DNA of 64,000 nt, from NCBI RefSeq assembly GCF_019343195.1, contig NZ_RPHB01000003.1, positions 434,001 to 498,000 on the forward strand, in the 5' to 3' direction. The notes beneath the pieces were generated by a model, which worked only from the letters and a program-made list of their open reading frames with translations, did no database searches and was not told the DNA's origin. The position numbers and the translations under genes are program-made. This DNA comes from Arthrospiribacter ruber (lineage in GTDB: Bacteria > Bacteroidota > Bacteroidia > Cytophagales > Cyclobacteriaceae). Positions within the stretch are counted from its first letter, which is position 1. Every line of letters begins with the position of its first letter. Positions 33,967 to 43,244 of the stretch are shown here, one piece after another.

Positions 33967-34779
33967 ATGAAACTAAAAGCTAAACTTATCGGGATGTTTA
34001 CGCTAATCGGAGTTTTCTTCGGTTTGGAGGCCTTTGCTCAAGGTGCCACAAGTGTAAGTCCCTCCAACAATGGAGACAGAAAGTTTCAAATGGATACGGT
34101 GTATTCTGCCAGACCTATGCGGGAAGATGATAAAATGTATCAAATTGCCGTCTGGAGAAGAATCGACCTTCGTGAGAAATACAATATTCCTTTGTATGGT
34201 TCAGGAGATACCAAAAACAATGGTATCATCAACAACATTTACAAAGCCATTGTTGAGGATAATGCTTTTGAAGTTTTTGCTGATGATGAATTCAAGAACC
34301 CGTTGTCAATTGCTGAGTTTCAGGAAAACTTCTGGATTTCAGCTATAGGAGACAGCATCTTTGTAAAGCAGCTTTATTATCTGGATTTCAAAGAAGATTT
34401 TATTTTCGATAAACATCATTCTCAAGCTAAGTTTGATATCAAATACATCGAATTGGTGATGCCTTCCCCAACTAATGCCAATGCTGGTCAAAAGACAATA
34501 GGCTTTATAAGGTATAAGGACTTCTATAACCATTTCAAGGATCATCCTGATGCAAAGTGGTTGAATTTCCAGAATACCTCAAAAAATCTGACTTATGATC
34601 AGGCCTTTGACCTTAGGTTGTTTAGGGCTATAGTCAGGAGATATACCAACTCTGATGAAGCATTGATAGCGGATAAGGTAAATCCTGATAATCCGAATGC
34701 GGAACTGCAAGCCTTCCTGGATGCTTTGGAATTTGAGTACAAATTGCTCGAATATGAAAACGGACTCTGGGAGTGGTAA
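33967..34779 (+). CDS. gldN: Gliding motility/type IX secretion protein GldN
   Basis: GldN (PorN) is the periplasmic partner of GldK in the outer ring. It has a signal peptide (residues 1-25, ending AFA-Q). VWRRIDLREKYNIPLY near residue 65, ISAIGDSIFVKQLYYLDFKED, and WLNFQNTSKNLTYDQAFDLRLFRA near the end are family landmarks. It is the last gene of the cluster, with a strong bidirectional terminator 6 bases after its stop codon. Confidence 0.94.
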   Translation: MKLKAKLIGMFTLIGVFFGLEAFAQGATSVSPSNNGDRKFQMDTVYSARPMREDDKMYQIAVWRRIDLREKYNIPLYGSGDTKNNGIINNIYKAIVEDNAFEVFADDEFKNPLSIAEFQENFWISAIGDSIFVKQLYYLDFKEDFIFDKHHSQAKFDIKYIELVMPSPTNANAGQKTIGFIRYKDFYNHFKDHPDAKWLNFQNTSKNLTYDQAFDLRLFRAIVRRYTNSDEALIADKVNPDNPNAELQAFLDALEFEYKLLEYENGLWEW

Positions 34780-34784
34780 AAAAT

Positions 34785-34812
34785 AAAAAAAGCGGGTATT
34801 ACCCGCTTTTTT
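34785..34812. terminator. Bidirectional terminator between gldN and uvrC
   Basis: A-run, AGCGGGT (34791-34797), loop ATT, ACCCGCT (34801-34807), T-run. It serves gldN on the plus strand and overlaps the last codons of uvrC on the minus strand. Confidence 0.9.
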
Positions 34813-36604
34813 CTTTTTCCAGCCATTCCAGCAATTTTTGCGTTCTTGACTCTCCCAACAATTCCAAAAGTTCCTCCTTGCTGGCTTCCTTAATTTTTTT
34901 GATTGATTTAAAGTGCTTCAAAAGTTTTTCAGCTGTTTGTTTACCTATTCCTTCTATTTTTGTCAATTCTGTGCCAAAGGCTTTTTTGCTTCTGACATTT
35001 CGGTGAAAGGTAATGGCGAACCTGTGTGCCTCATCCCTTATTCTTTGTAGTAGTCTCAGTGACTCGGATTTTTTGTCTATATGCAAAGGAAATTGATCTT
35101 CCGGAAAGTAAATTTCTTCCAGTCGCTTTGCGATTCCTATAATGGGGATCTGACCATAAATATTCAATGTTTTCAAAGCTTCTACAGCAGAGGACAACTG
35201 TCCTTTTCCACCATCAATTACTATCAGTTTTGGAAGAGGTTTTTCCTCCTCCAGGAGTCTTGCATACCTTCTTCCTACCACTTCAGTCATACTGGCAAAG
35301 TCATTTGGTCCTTCTACCGTTTTGATATGATAATGTCTGTATTCCTTAACTGCAGGCTTGCCATTTAGAAAACAGACCATGCTGGCTACCGGATTGGTTC
35401 CTTGTATGTTGGAGTTGTCAAAGCATTCGATATGGTCCGGCATATCCTTAAGGGAAAGGTCAGATTGAAGTTGTTTGAGCACCCTGAATTTCTTGTCTTT
35501 TACTTCACCTGATGCCAGGAGTTTTTCCTGCTTGTAGTACTTGGCATTTTTGAGAGAGAGGTCTATGAGTTTCTTTTTGTCTCCGATTTTAGGGACTGTG
35601 ACGTTGAGTCCCTCAAATTCCTCTTCCAGTTGGATATTAGCAATTACTTCATCCGCATCACTGTGAAATTGATCCCTCAACCGAATGATGGCTGTCAATA
35701 ACAATTCAGCTTCTGTTTCATCTAATTTCTTTTTGAGCTCTACTGTCTTGGTGATGATCACGGAGCCGTTAATGATTTTAAGGTAATTGACATAGGCACA
35801 TTTTTCATCGCTCACAATTCCAAAAACATCCAAATCCTTGATATTGGGATTTGCAATCAGCGACTTTGATTGGTACTTCTCTAGAAGATCAAGTTTTAGT
35901 TTGAAGTAATGGGCCCGCTCAAAGGCCAGGTTTTCTGCTGATTCCTGCATCTTTTCCTTAAAAAAGTTTTTGGCCATAGCGAGATTGCCTTTGAGGATAT
36001 GTTTGGCCTGTTCGATATCTTTGAGATACTCCTCCTCCTTTTGAAGACCTTCACAAGGTCCGAGGCAATTGCCGATATGGTACTCCAGACACACTTTATA
36101 CTTACCTTCTGCTACTTTTTCAGGGCTAAGATCCAACCTACAAGTCCTTACTGTGAACACCGATCTGATCAATTCCAAAACATTGTTCATAGCCTTTACG
36201 GAGGCAAAAGGTCCATAGTAAGTACCTTTTCCGGGCAGCATTTTTCTGGTAGGATATATTTGAGGGAAATGCTCGTCAGTGAGCAAAAGGTAAGGGTAGG
36301 TTTTGTCATCCCTCAAGAGGATGTTGTACTTGGGCTGATTTTGTTTGATCAGGTTATTTTCCAGTAGCAGCGCATCAAATTCCGAATTGACTATGGCAAT
36401 CTCAATGTTGTTGATTTCTTTGACCATTCTTCTGGTCTTGTGATTGAGCCCCGTTGCCTTCACAAAATAAGAAGCAACACGTTTTTTTAGGCTTTTTGCT
36501 TTGCCTACGTATATCAATTCTGAACTGCTGTTATAATATTTGTATACTCCCGGAAGATCGGGTAGGTTGTGATATTCATCGAGGGTGTAAAACGAAGCCT
36601 GCAT
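34799..36604 (-). CDS. uvrC: Excinuclease ABC subunit C
   Basis: UvrC makes both incisions in nucleotide excision repair after damage is marked by UvrA/UvrB. The 601 residues have the standard plan: GIY-YIG nuclease at the N-terminus (LPGVYKYYNSSSELIYVGKA, about 17-36), four cysteines with CLEYHIGNCLGPCEG near 170-185, a UVR motif (about 205-240), the RNase H-like nuclease (HIECFDNSNIQG, VVGRRYARLLEE, LIVIDGGKGQLSSA), and a C-terminal helix-hairpin-helix (IEGIGKQTAEKLLKHF). It is 63 bases after the PBP1A stop codon, with a terminator between. Confidence 0.97.
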   Translation of the reverse strand: MQASFYTLDEYHNLPDLPGVYKYYNSSSELIYVGKAKSLKKRVASYFVKATGLNHKTRRMVKEINNIEIAIVNSEFDALLLENNLIKQNQPKYNILLRDDKTYPYLLLTDEHFPQIYPTRKMLPGKGTYYGPFASVKAMNNVLELIRSVFTVRTCRLDLSPEKVAEGKYKVCLEYHIGNCLGPCEGLQKEEEYLKDIEQAKHILKGNLAMAKNFFKEKMQESAENLAFERAHYFKLKLDLLEKYQSKSLIANPNIKDLDVFGIVSDEKCAYVNYLKIINGSVIITKTVELKKKLDETEAELLLTAIIRLRDQFHSDADEVIANIQLEEEFEGLNVTVPKIGDKKKLIDLSLKNAKYYKQEKLLASGEVKDKKFRVLKQLQSDLSLKDMPDHIECFDNSNIQGTNPVASMVCFLNGKPAVKEYRHYHIKTVEGPNDFASMTEVVGRRYARLLEEEKPLPKLIVIDGGKGQLSSAVEALKTLNIYGQIPIIGIAKRLEEIYFPEDQFPLHIDKKSESLRLLQRIRDEAHRFAITFHRNVRSKKAFGTELTKIEGIGKQTAEKLLKHFKSIKKIKEASKEELLELLGESRTQKLLEWLEKEKSG

Positions 36605-36615
36605 AAGACAAAAAT

Positions 36616-36644
36616 ATAAAAAAAGAGCCCCTAAAGTAGGGGCT
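36616..36644 (-). terminator. Terminator of the PBP1A gene
   Basis: On the minus strand AGCCCCTA (36644-36637), a 3-base loop, TAGGGGCT (36633-36626), C, then a T-run. It lies 24 bases after the stop codon of the penicillin-binding protein gene. Confidence 0.85.
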
Positions 36645-36667
36645 GTCCAATAAGCTAATGGTTAATT

Positions 36668-38944
36668 TTAGAAATCATCCCTTCTGGGATCAAAGTCAAA
36701 GTCACTAAAACGGTTGCTTTCCATTTCGTATCTGTCACAATCTATCTCAATGCTTAATGGCCTTTCGGGTCTAGGGAAAGGACCTTTGGTAATACCAAGG
36801 CTCTGATCAGCATATACTTTTGCCATATACTTTACCCATATAGGCCTTGCCGTCTGTCCACCCTGACCACTGATCCAGCTTCTGAAGTGGATGGCACGGT
36901 CATCTCCACCGACCCATACTCCTGAAACAAGGTCTTTACTCATTCCCATATACCATCCATCAGAGGCATTTTGTGTGGTTCCCGTTTTACCGCCCAGCTC
37001 ATTGCCTTCGTCTCTTAGGGCCCAAGGTACCCCCTGGCTGGTTCCTCTTGATTCTTCAAAGCCCCCCCTCATCATGTAAAGCATAAGATAGGCATGCTCT
37101 TCACTCATCGCAGGTTTTTTCTTTGGTGTAAATTGCTGAAGCACATTGCCATTCTTGTCTTCAATTCTATCAATGTAGAAAGGAACAATATGTTCACCTT
37201 TATTGACAAAAGTCCCCATGGCACCGACCAGTTCATATATAGAAACATCGCTGGTACCTAGAGCCAGGGCCGGAACCTCTTCCAGATCACTTGTGATGCC
37301 TATTCTGTGGGCTGTTTCCACCACCACCCTTGGACTTAGCTTTTTCATCATATAAGCAGTCACAGAGTTGATGGATTGTGCCATAGCCCTTCTGATAGTC
37401 ATTTTTTCGTAAGAAAATTTGCCGTCAGCATTCTTAGGAGTCCAAGAAGGCTGACCAGGTATATTTACTTCAATAGGCTGATCTATTACGGTGTAGCATG
37501 GGCTGTATCCGTTTTCTATGGCAGCAGCATACACAAATGGCTTGAATGTAGATCCAGGCTGTCTTCTTCCCTGTTTTACATGGTCATACTTAAAATGCTT
37601 ATGGTTGACACCTCCCACCCAAGCCTTGATGTGGCCAGTATGAGGGTCCATAGACATAAATCCTGTCTGCAAATGTTTCTTATAATGCCTTAGAGAGTCC
37701 ATCGTGCTCATTAGGGTGTCTATTTCACCCTTTTCCCACGAGAATACTTTCATTCTTTTCTTTTCTTCCAGCTTAATGTTGATAGAATCGGAGTCTGCAC
37801 CATATCTCCGGACCAAGTTCCTATATGCTTCGGTTCTTTTGACAGCAGTTTGGAGGAAATTAGGAATCACCCTTCCGGTATTGTCTATCCAGGGATCTCT
37901 ACTGCCCATTTCGGCCTCAAATTTTTTCTGAAGCTCTTTCATATGTTCAGCTACAGCTTCTTCAGCATAGCGTTGCATACGGCTGTCAATGGTTGTGAAA
38001 ATCCGTAGTCCATCACCGAATAGGTCATAACTGGTACCGTCAGGTTTGAGGTTTTCTTTGGTCCATTTGATCAGATCGGCTTTGAGAGCTTCTCGGAAAT
38101 AGGTTGCCAAACCCTGATTTTGGTTTTCTACCTTGTAGTCCAGTTCGATCGGAAGCTGCACAAGGGAATCTCTTTCAGATTTGCTGATGAAATCGTACTT
38201 CTCCATCTGATAAAGCACCGTATTTCTCCTTCTGAGTGAGTTTTCCGGATTAAACACCGGGCTGTAGTAGGTAGGTGCTTTAAATAGGCCTACCAATGTG
38301 GCAGATTCCTGCACATTCAGTTCGTTGGGAGACTTGTTGAAGAATGTTTTGGAAGCAGTTTTTATACCGTATGCATTGCTTCCAAATTCAGAAGTATTGA
38401 GGTACATGGTGAGGATTTCATTTTTGGTGTAGGACCTCTCCAATTTGGCAGCTACTATCCATTCTTTGGTTTTGATCACCAACATTCTCAGGCCGGGAAC
38501 TCTGCTAAGCACTCCCTGTGATTCCAGGTTTCTGGTTTTGAAAAGGTTTTTGGCAGTCTGCTGGCTCAGGGTACTTCCTCCACCGGCAGATTGTCTTAAG
38601 ATCAGGGATTTGAACAATACCCTTCCCATACTCTGAAGGTCGATACCGGAGTGCTCTTCAAATCGAACATCTTCTGTTGCGACTAAGGCTTTTACCAGAT
38701 TAGGAGAAAGCTCATTGTAGGTTACAGGGCTCCTGTTTTCTCTAAAGTAATTGCCCAAGAGTACCCCATCAGCGGAATACAACTCCGAAGCAAGTTCTGA
38801 CTGAGGGTTTTCTAAGGCTTTGAAATCGGGGAGTTCCCCAAATAGTCCAAGGAAATTGACACTGACTCCCCAGATGAATAGAATGAACCCAATGAAACCG
38901 GCAGCGAAGCCGATCCAAATGATTCTGATAATTTTCTTGGTCAT
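36668..38944 (-). CDS. Class A penicillin-binding protein (PBP1A type)
   Basis: This bifunctional peptidoglycan synthase of 758 residues polymerises glycan strands and cross-links peptides at the outer face of the inner membrane. It has one N-terminal membrane helix (about 8-30), a GT51 domain (about 60-240; EDVRFEEHSGID with catalytic Glu, GGSTLSQQTAKNLF, KNEILTMYLN), and a transpeptidase domain (about 420-690) with STFK as the active-site SxxK, SIN as the second motif, and KTGTT as the third. The carboxy end is Asp/Arg-rich (DFDFDPRRDDF). It is 23 bases after the porW/sprE-like gene, so the two are probably cotranscribed. Confidence 0.95.
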   Translation of the reverse strand: MTKKIIRIIWIGFAAGFIGFILFIWGVSVNFLGLFGELPDFKALENPQSELASELYSADGVLLGNYFRENRSPVTYNELSPNLVKALVATEDVRFEEHSGIDLQSMGRVLFKSLILRQSAGGGSTLSQQTAKNLFKTRNLESQGVLSRVPGLRMLVIKTKEWIVAAKLERSYTKNEILTMYLNTSEFGSNAYGIKTASKTFFNKSPNELNVQESATLVGLFKAPTYYSPVFNPENSLRRRNTVLYQMEKYDFISKSERDSLVQLPIELDYKVENQNQGLATYFREALKADLIKWTKENLKPDGTSYDLFGDGLRIFTTIDSRMQRYAEEAVAEHMKELQKKFEAEMGSRDPWIDNTGRVIPNFLQTAVKRTEAYRNLVRRYGADSDSINIKLEEKKRMKVFSWEKGEIDTLMSTMDSLRHYKKHLQTGFMSMDPHTGHIKAWVGGVNHKHFKYDHVKQGRRQPGSTFKPFVYAAAIENGYSPCYTVIDQPIEVNIPGQPSWTPKNADGKFSYEKMTIRRAMAQSINSVTAYMMKKLSPRVVVETAHRIGITSDLEEVPALALGTSDVSIYELVGAMGTFVNKGEHIVPFYIDRIEDKNGNVLQQFTPKKKPAMSEEHAYLMLYMMRGGFEESRGTSQGVPWALRDEGNELGGKTGTTQNASDGWYMGMSKDLVSGVWVGGDDRAIHFRSWISGQGGQTARPIWVKYMAKVYADQSLGITKGPFPRPERPLSIEIDCDRYEMESNRFSDFDFDPRRDDF

Positions 38945-38967
38945 TACTGAATTACTGATAAAGCGTT

Positions 38968-41598
38968 TTAATAAGCCTTTTTATAAAATTGGCGGTATTC
39001 GTTAAGATTTTTTCGTTTGTTCAATTCCTGGAAGTTTTCAATCGAAATCAGGAATGCTTTCTCTTTGTCATCCTGATCAAGGGAACTTGACTTGAAATCT
39101 TCCATGAACTTGTCCCTATAGGCCAATGCCCTTTCGGCATTGTTGAACGGACTAATGATGAAAATGGATTCTTCCCTGCTCAAATTCATGTTTCCTGTCC
39201 TGAGCCTTGATCCGCTAAAGTTTGCTGAGTGGAATGATTCCAGGTCACCTAGCAGATTTTTGGCATTTTTTGCCTTGTCAGGATCCAAAGCGATGACAAA
39301 TATATGGGTTTGGTTAGGATTTTCTCGGTAAGGTGAATCTTCTTCTCCCTCATCACTGTCCTCTTCTGATTCTTTATCTTCGGAGGACTCACTTTCGGAA
39401 TCCTCTGTATCCTTTTCCGTTTGGGCCTCTGCCAGACTTTGCTCTCCGGTCAATGCTTTCAGCATATTTCTTGCCATTTTTACCAACGCCGCATCTTCTG
39501 TGGTCTGTATGTAATTTTCCAGCCGGGATTTATACCTTTCTGTGTCGTCTATTTTGCCGGAAACCATGATGTCTAGGAGCATCAGCTTCTCTGTATTTTT
39601 GGTAAGAGGGTAATTTTCAAGTGTATTGCGTACCCTATTACGGGCTTCTTGGTACTGACGGTTATAGTACAGATCATAAGCTTCTTTGTAATTTCTGGAG
39701 GATTCCAAAAAAGCCTGATTTCCTGTCATGGCCCCGGGATTATTCACAGAATAAGTATATGGAGAGTCTGGAAATTCCCTATTGAGTCTTTGGGTATATA
39801 AGGCTTCATTACCACCAAGTTCTTTTGTGGTCAAATAGAGTATATAATAGGCTTCTGCTTTTTTGTTTGAATTTGGGTAGGAAGTAATCAGGTTTTCCAG
39901 ATAATCTTTGGCTATCAATGGTTCTTTGAAATCGAAAAACATCAATTTGCCCAGTTCAAAATAAGCTTCTTCCAGTTGTAGCTTTAGGCCATTTATCTGT
40001 TCTTCTGTTTTGGGAATCTTGGCAAGAAGAGATTCTTTATCAGGAAGGTCTGCAAATATATTGACTTCTTCTTCAGTTCCTTCTTCAGCGATCGGCTCCT
40101 CCTCCATTTCGTCTACCCCTGCACCAGATTGGAAACTCTGCACATTTCTTCTCCAGTTGTCCTCCAAAGGCCGTCCTCCCCAGTTCCTATAAAAATCTAT
40201 ATTGCCCTGCTGCATGGCTACAGCATTGTCAAAGTAAAATGACTGTCCTGATCCCCTACCACCAAAGGCAAGAAGGTTGTCAAAAATACTGCTGCTGGCT
40301 TTTTGGTTTTCCTTTGCCTCAGCTTCGCGGATCAACCTGGCCTCCTCTTGAGCGATAAACTGTTCCGCTACCAATTCCTGTTCCTCAGGACTCAATTGAG
40401 CAAGTCTGATCAAACTGTCATTGTTGTTGATGATGTCATAATGAGTGACATAATCATCAAAAATGGGTTTTTTGGCCATGATTTCCACATAAGATTTATG
40501 AGAAGGCCTGAAGTTGGCAATAGCAGAGTCCAAATAAAATTTAGTAGCCCTGAAGTCCTTTTTGATGTCAAAGCTTATTTCTGAAAGTTTTTGGTAGATA
40601 TAGCCTTTTTGAATCTCATTCTGACCTTCTTCCTTGGCAGCTCTGATCAGTAATGTTTCTGCTTCCTCCAGTTCATCCTGCTTGAGTTCGAATAGGGCTT
40701 TTTCAAAAAGGATCACATCCCTCAAATCTCTGTTTTTACTGTCCTTGTATAAGTCATCATAGAAGCTTCTTACTCTTTTGACATCTTTACTTTTGTTGAT
40801 TTCTGCCACTTGCTGTGCAAAGAGCTGGGAGAAAAAGCTTCTTTCGTAAGGAGGGTTGCCTTTGTTGGCTTCCAGATAGTAGCTATATGCGAGGGCGTCC
40901 AGTTCTTCTCTTTGATAAAGCTGGGCCAAAATAAAATTCAACCTGGACCGCTCATCCCGATCTTTGGTATAATCAAGGGCTTTATCCAATGCACCTATTT
41001 TGCCATTGACATCCTCTCTGGTTTCATAGTAATAAGCCAAAGTTTTATAAAGCAAAAACCTGTTTTCCTTATTAATTCGGGATTCTTTGGACAAGAAGTC
41101 TATCACATAGGTTGCATCATCATAATTTCTCAGGTCGATGAATTGCTTCAACAGCTGAATCAAAGCCCTATGACGGATATTTCTTTTTTTACTGTTTACA
41201 TTTAGGTATCTAAAAGTATTGGAAGCATCGTCAAATTTGGCTTCATAGTAATCTGCCATTCCCAGAAGAAGGTAATTATCATCCACCCATTTGGATATCC
41301 TGTGCCATTCGATGGCTTTGGAAGAAAAATCCCTCACCTCGGTCAGTAACTCCTCGTTTTGCTCAATGGTGGCACTGTCTATGGGGAAGAAAACCGGCAA
41401 GACCTGAGAGTAATCTTCTTTGTGGTTTTTTTCGATTTCTTCTTCCAGCTTCAGAATATTGTTGTAGGCATAAAAATAAGCGTTGTACCTTGAGGTAGTA
41501 TTGTGGTACATCCTGTTGGTAAAGGTGTTTTTAGTAGATGAACAGGCCAATGTCAAGAGGACAATTACTAAAAGATATAAGTGTTGTGATTTATTCAT
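38968..41598 (-). CDS. sprE: PorW/SprE-like type IX secretion lipoprotein (TPR)
   Basis: The 876-residue lipoprotein has the lipobox LTLAC (Cys19) and opens STKNTFTNRMYHNTTSRYN, the pattern of PorW/SprE, which in Flavobacterium and Porphyromonas is needed for type IX secretion and gliding. Tetratricopeptide-like helices fill about 100-350 and 520-720. A Ser/Glu/Asp-rich tract lies near residues 735-775, and there is a small globular C-terminal domain (IFVIALDPDK ... FISPFN) of a kind seen in Bacteroidota TPR proteins. It lies 4 kb from gldN with uvrC and PBP1A between, on the opposite strand from gldKLMN. Confidence 0.85.
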   Translation of the reverse strand: MNKSQHLYLLVIVLLTLACSSTKNTFTNRMYHNTTSRYNAYFYAYNNILKLEEEIEKNHKEDYSQVLPVFFPIDSATIEQNEELLTEVRDFSSKAIEWHRISKWVDDNYLLLGMADYYEAKFDDASNTFRYLNVNSKKRNIRHRALIQLLKQFIDLRNYDDATYVIDFLSKESRINKENRFLLYKTLAYYYETREDVNGKIGALDKALDYTKDRDERSRLNFILAQLYQREELDALAYSYYLEANKGNPPYERSFFSQLFAQQVAEINKSKDVKRVRSFYDDLYKDSKNRDLRDVILFEKALFELKQDELEEAETLLIRAAKEEGQNEIQKGYIYQKLSEISFDIKKDFRATKFYLDSAIANFRPSHKSYVEIMAKKPIFDDYVTHYDIINNNDSLIRLAQLSPEEQELVAEQFIAQEEARLIREAEAKENQKASSSIFDNLLAFGGRGSGQSFYFDNAVAMQQGNIDFYRNWGGRPLEDNWRRNVQSFQSGAGVDEMEEEPIAEEGTEEEVNIFADLPDKESLLAKIPKTEEQINGLKLQLEEAYFELGKLMFFDFKEPLIAKDYLENLITSYPNSNKKAEAYYILYLTTKELGGNEALYTQRLNREFPDSPYTYSVNNPGAMTGNQAFLESSRNYKEAYDLYYNRQYQEARNRVRNTLENYPLTKNTEKLMLLDIMVSGKIDDTERYKSRLENYIQTTEDAALVKMARNMLKALTGEQSLAEAQTEKDTEDSESESSEDKESEEDSDEGEEDSPYRENPNQTHIFVIALDPDKAKNAKNLLGDLESFHSANFSGSRLRTGNMNLSREESIFIISPFNNAERALAYRDKFMEDFKSSSLDQDDKEKAFLISIENFQELNKRKNLNEYRQFYKKAY

Positions 41599-41691
41599 TT
41601 GGAAGATAAAGATCCAAAATAAGGGATTTGCTTACAAAATAATAAACGCTTTCAGTTATTATTATATTTTCGTTGTCCTTAAATACATGTA

Positions 41692-42564
41692 ATGAAGTAC
41701 AAACTCCAAAAAATCTTCAGATCAAAATTTCTTTTTGTCGTAAGAAAAGAGGAAGATTTTTCCGTGCTTACTTCTTTCAGTATTACAGCCTCCAAGGCCT
41801 TGTCGATTCTAGTTTTGTTTTTAATCCTGAGTTTTGGATTTTCTCTAATTCTCTCCAAAACAGTACTTAGTGCTTGGTTTGACCCCTCTTATTCTGCCAG
41901 TGAGAGTTCGGAATTGTTTGTACAGTTGTCGGACAGGGTAGATTCAATGGCTTTGGAACTTGCCCGGCGTGATGCCTATGTGCAGAATATCAGGAGAGTA
42001 ATATCGGGTGATGATTTGGATGAGGAGAATGTAGAAAGCCGAATTGATACTCTCGCAGGGGAGCCAGGCCGTCAGAGACCAGAATCGGAAAGGTTTCAGC
42101 CAAGTACCGGGACCCAGTCCATTATTGATGAAATGATAGGGTTACCATTGGAGGGGAACCTTCCTGGCCGCAATACTGCCACTTTTATGACAAGTACCTA
42201 TTTTTTCACACCGATAAAAGGTGTGGTGATTTCAGGATTTGATCCTCAGCAGGATCATTTTGGTGTGGATATTGTGTCAAAGGAAAATGAGGCAGTAAAA
42301 TCTATTTTGGATGGAACAGTGATTTTCAATTCATGGACACTCGAAACCGGTCATGTAGTGGCAGTTCAGCATTCAAACGAGTTGATTTCCATTTATAAAC
42401 ATAATTCGGTAATATTGAAAAAGGTTGGAGATGTAGTACGTAGCGGAGAGATCATTTCCATTATCGGAAATACCGGAGAACTCAGCACGGGTCCACATCT
42501 TCACTTTGAGCTTTGGTTTCAGGGCTCACCGCTCAATCCTCAAGAATTTATTTCCTTTGATTAG
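41692..42564 (+). CDS. M23-family peptidoglycan endopeptidase, membrane-anchored
   Basis: 290 residues: a cytoplasmic N-terminus, one membrane helix (about 36-58), a coiled-coil stretch (about 65-105), and a LytM/M23 domain (about 170-285). Zinc ligands His189 and Asp193 (HFGVD) and the pair His269 and His271 (HLH) are all present, so it should cut peptide cross-bridges. Its gene is 2 bases ahead of a bactofilin gene, the same pairing as in Helicobacter and Myxococcus, where a bactofilin positions an M23 peptidase for cell shape. A similar role here is inference. It is divergent from the sprE gene. Confidence 0.93.
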   Translation: MKYKLQKIFRSKFLFVVRKEEDFSVLTSFSITASKALSILVLFLILSFGFSLILSKTVLSAWFDPSYSASESSELFVQLSDRVDSMALELARRDAYVQNIRRVISGDDLDEENVESRIDTLAGEPGRQRPESERFQPSTGTQSIIDEMIGLPLEGNLPGRNTATFMTSTYFFTPIKGVVISGFDPQQDHFGVDIVSKENEAVKSILDGTVIFNSWTLETGHVVAVQHSNELISIYKHNSVILKKVGDVVRSGEIISIIGNTGELSTGPHLHFELWFQGSPLNPQEFISFD

Positions 42565-42566
42565 TT

Positions 42567-42998
42567 ATGTTCAGTAAACCAGAAGAAAAAAAATCAGTGG
42601 TAGACATGGTAAATTCCAGCAATGTGATTTCTAGTGAAACACACATCACAGGTGATATTAAAGCCAAGGGCAATATCAGAATAGAAGGTACGGTAGAAGG
42701 AATGGTAAATTCCACCGCCAAGGTCGAGATAGGTAGCGCTTCCACTATCAAGGGGAATATCAATTCCGTAGAAGCCGAAATCTCAGGAAAAGTGGAAGGA
42801 GAGGTCATTTGCAAGGAATTGCTTTTCCTCAAAAGAACTGCGGTTATCAATGGCAATATCACCACGCAAAAGCTGGTTGTGGAAAACGGCGCTGTATTCA
42901 ACGGGAAATGTCAGATGACTTCCAACTCCCTTACAGTTTCCAAATCAGACGACAAGGAAGGGTCGGGCTTGGATAAGAAACAATTTGCAGCGAGCTGA
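42567..42998 (+). CDS. Bactofilin (polymer-forming cytoskeletal protein)
   Basis: A 143-residue bactofilin. The core (about 20-120) shows the repeating beta-helix pattern, for example GDIKAKGNIRIEGTVEG, ISGKVEGEVICKELL and AVINGNITTQKLVV, which polymerises into membrane-associated filaments without nucleotides. Short flexible ends (FSKPEEKKSVVDM and a Ser/Lys-rich tail) are usual. It begins 2 bases after the M23 peptidase gene and ends 2 bases before the atpZ-like gene, so shape genes and ATP synthase genes share one run of plus-strand genes. Confidence 0.93.
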   Translation: MFSKPEEKKSVVDMVNSSNVISSETHITGDIKAKGNIRIEGTVEGMVNSTAKVEIGSASTIKGNINSVEAEISGKVEGEVICKELLFLKRTAVINGNITTQKLVVENGAVFNGKCQMTSNSLTVSKSDDKEGSGLDKKQFAAS

Positions 42999-43000
42999 TC

Positions 43001-43216
43001 TTGCATACTTTTCTTAAATATGTAGGACTTTCCTTTCAGATGTGTGCTGTCATCGGACTAGGGACCTATTTGGGCTGGTATGTACAGCAGCAGAGCCAGA
43101 TGAAATTCCCTCTTTGGCTTCTTCTATTTTCATTTCTTTCTGTTCTGGCTTCATTTTATCACCTGTACTCTATGATGAAAAAGGACGAAAAAAACGAGGA
43201 GCCAAAGAAAAAGTGA
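43001..43216 (+). CDS. AtpZ-like small membrane protein of the ATP synthase operon
   Basis: 71 residues with two membrane segments (about 7-26 and 37-58) and a Lys/Glu-rich C-terminus (KKDEKNEEPKKK). This is the form of AtpZ (also annotated AtpI-like, 'putative F0F1-ATPase subunit'), a helper of c-ring assembly or cation movement found ahead of atpI/atpB. The start is TTG at 43001, 2 bases after the bactofilin stop codon; the family N-terminus FLKYVGLSFQM begins right there. A -7-like TAGCTTTG overlaps its stop codon (43217-43224) and might give a second promoter for the genes that follow. Confidence 0.8.
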   Translation: MHTFLKYVGLSFQMCAVIGLGTYLGWYVQQQSQMKFPLWLLLFSFLSVLASFYHLYSMMKKDEKNEEPKKK

Positions 43217-43244
43217 TAGCTTTGCAGGCTTATAATTAATCAGC

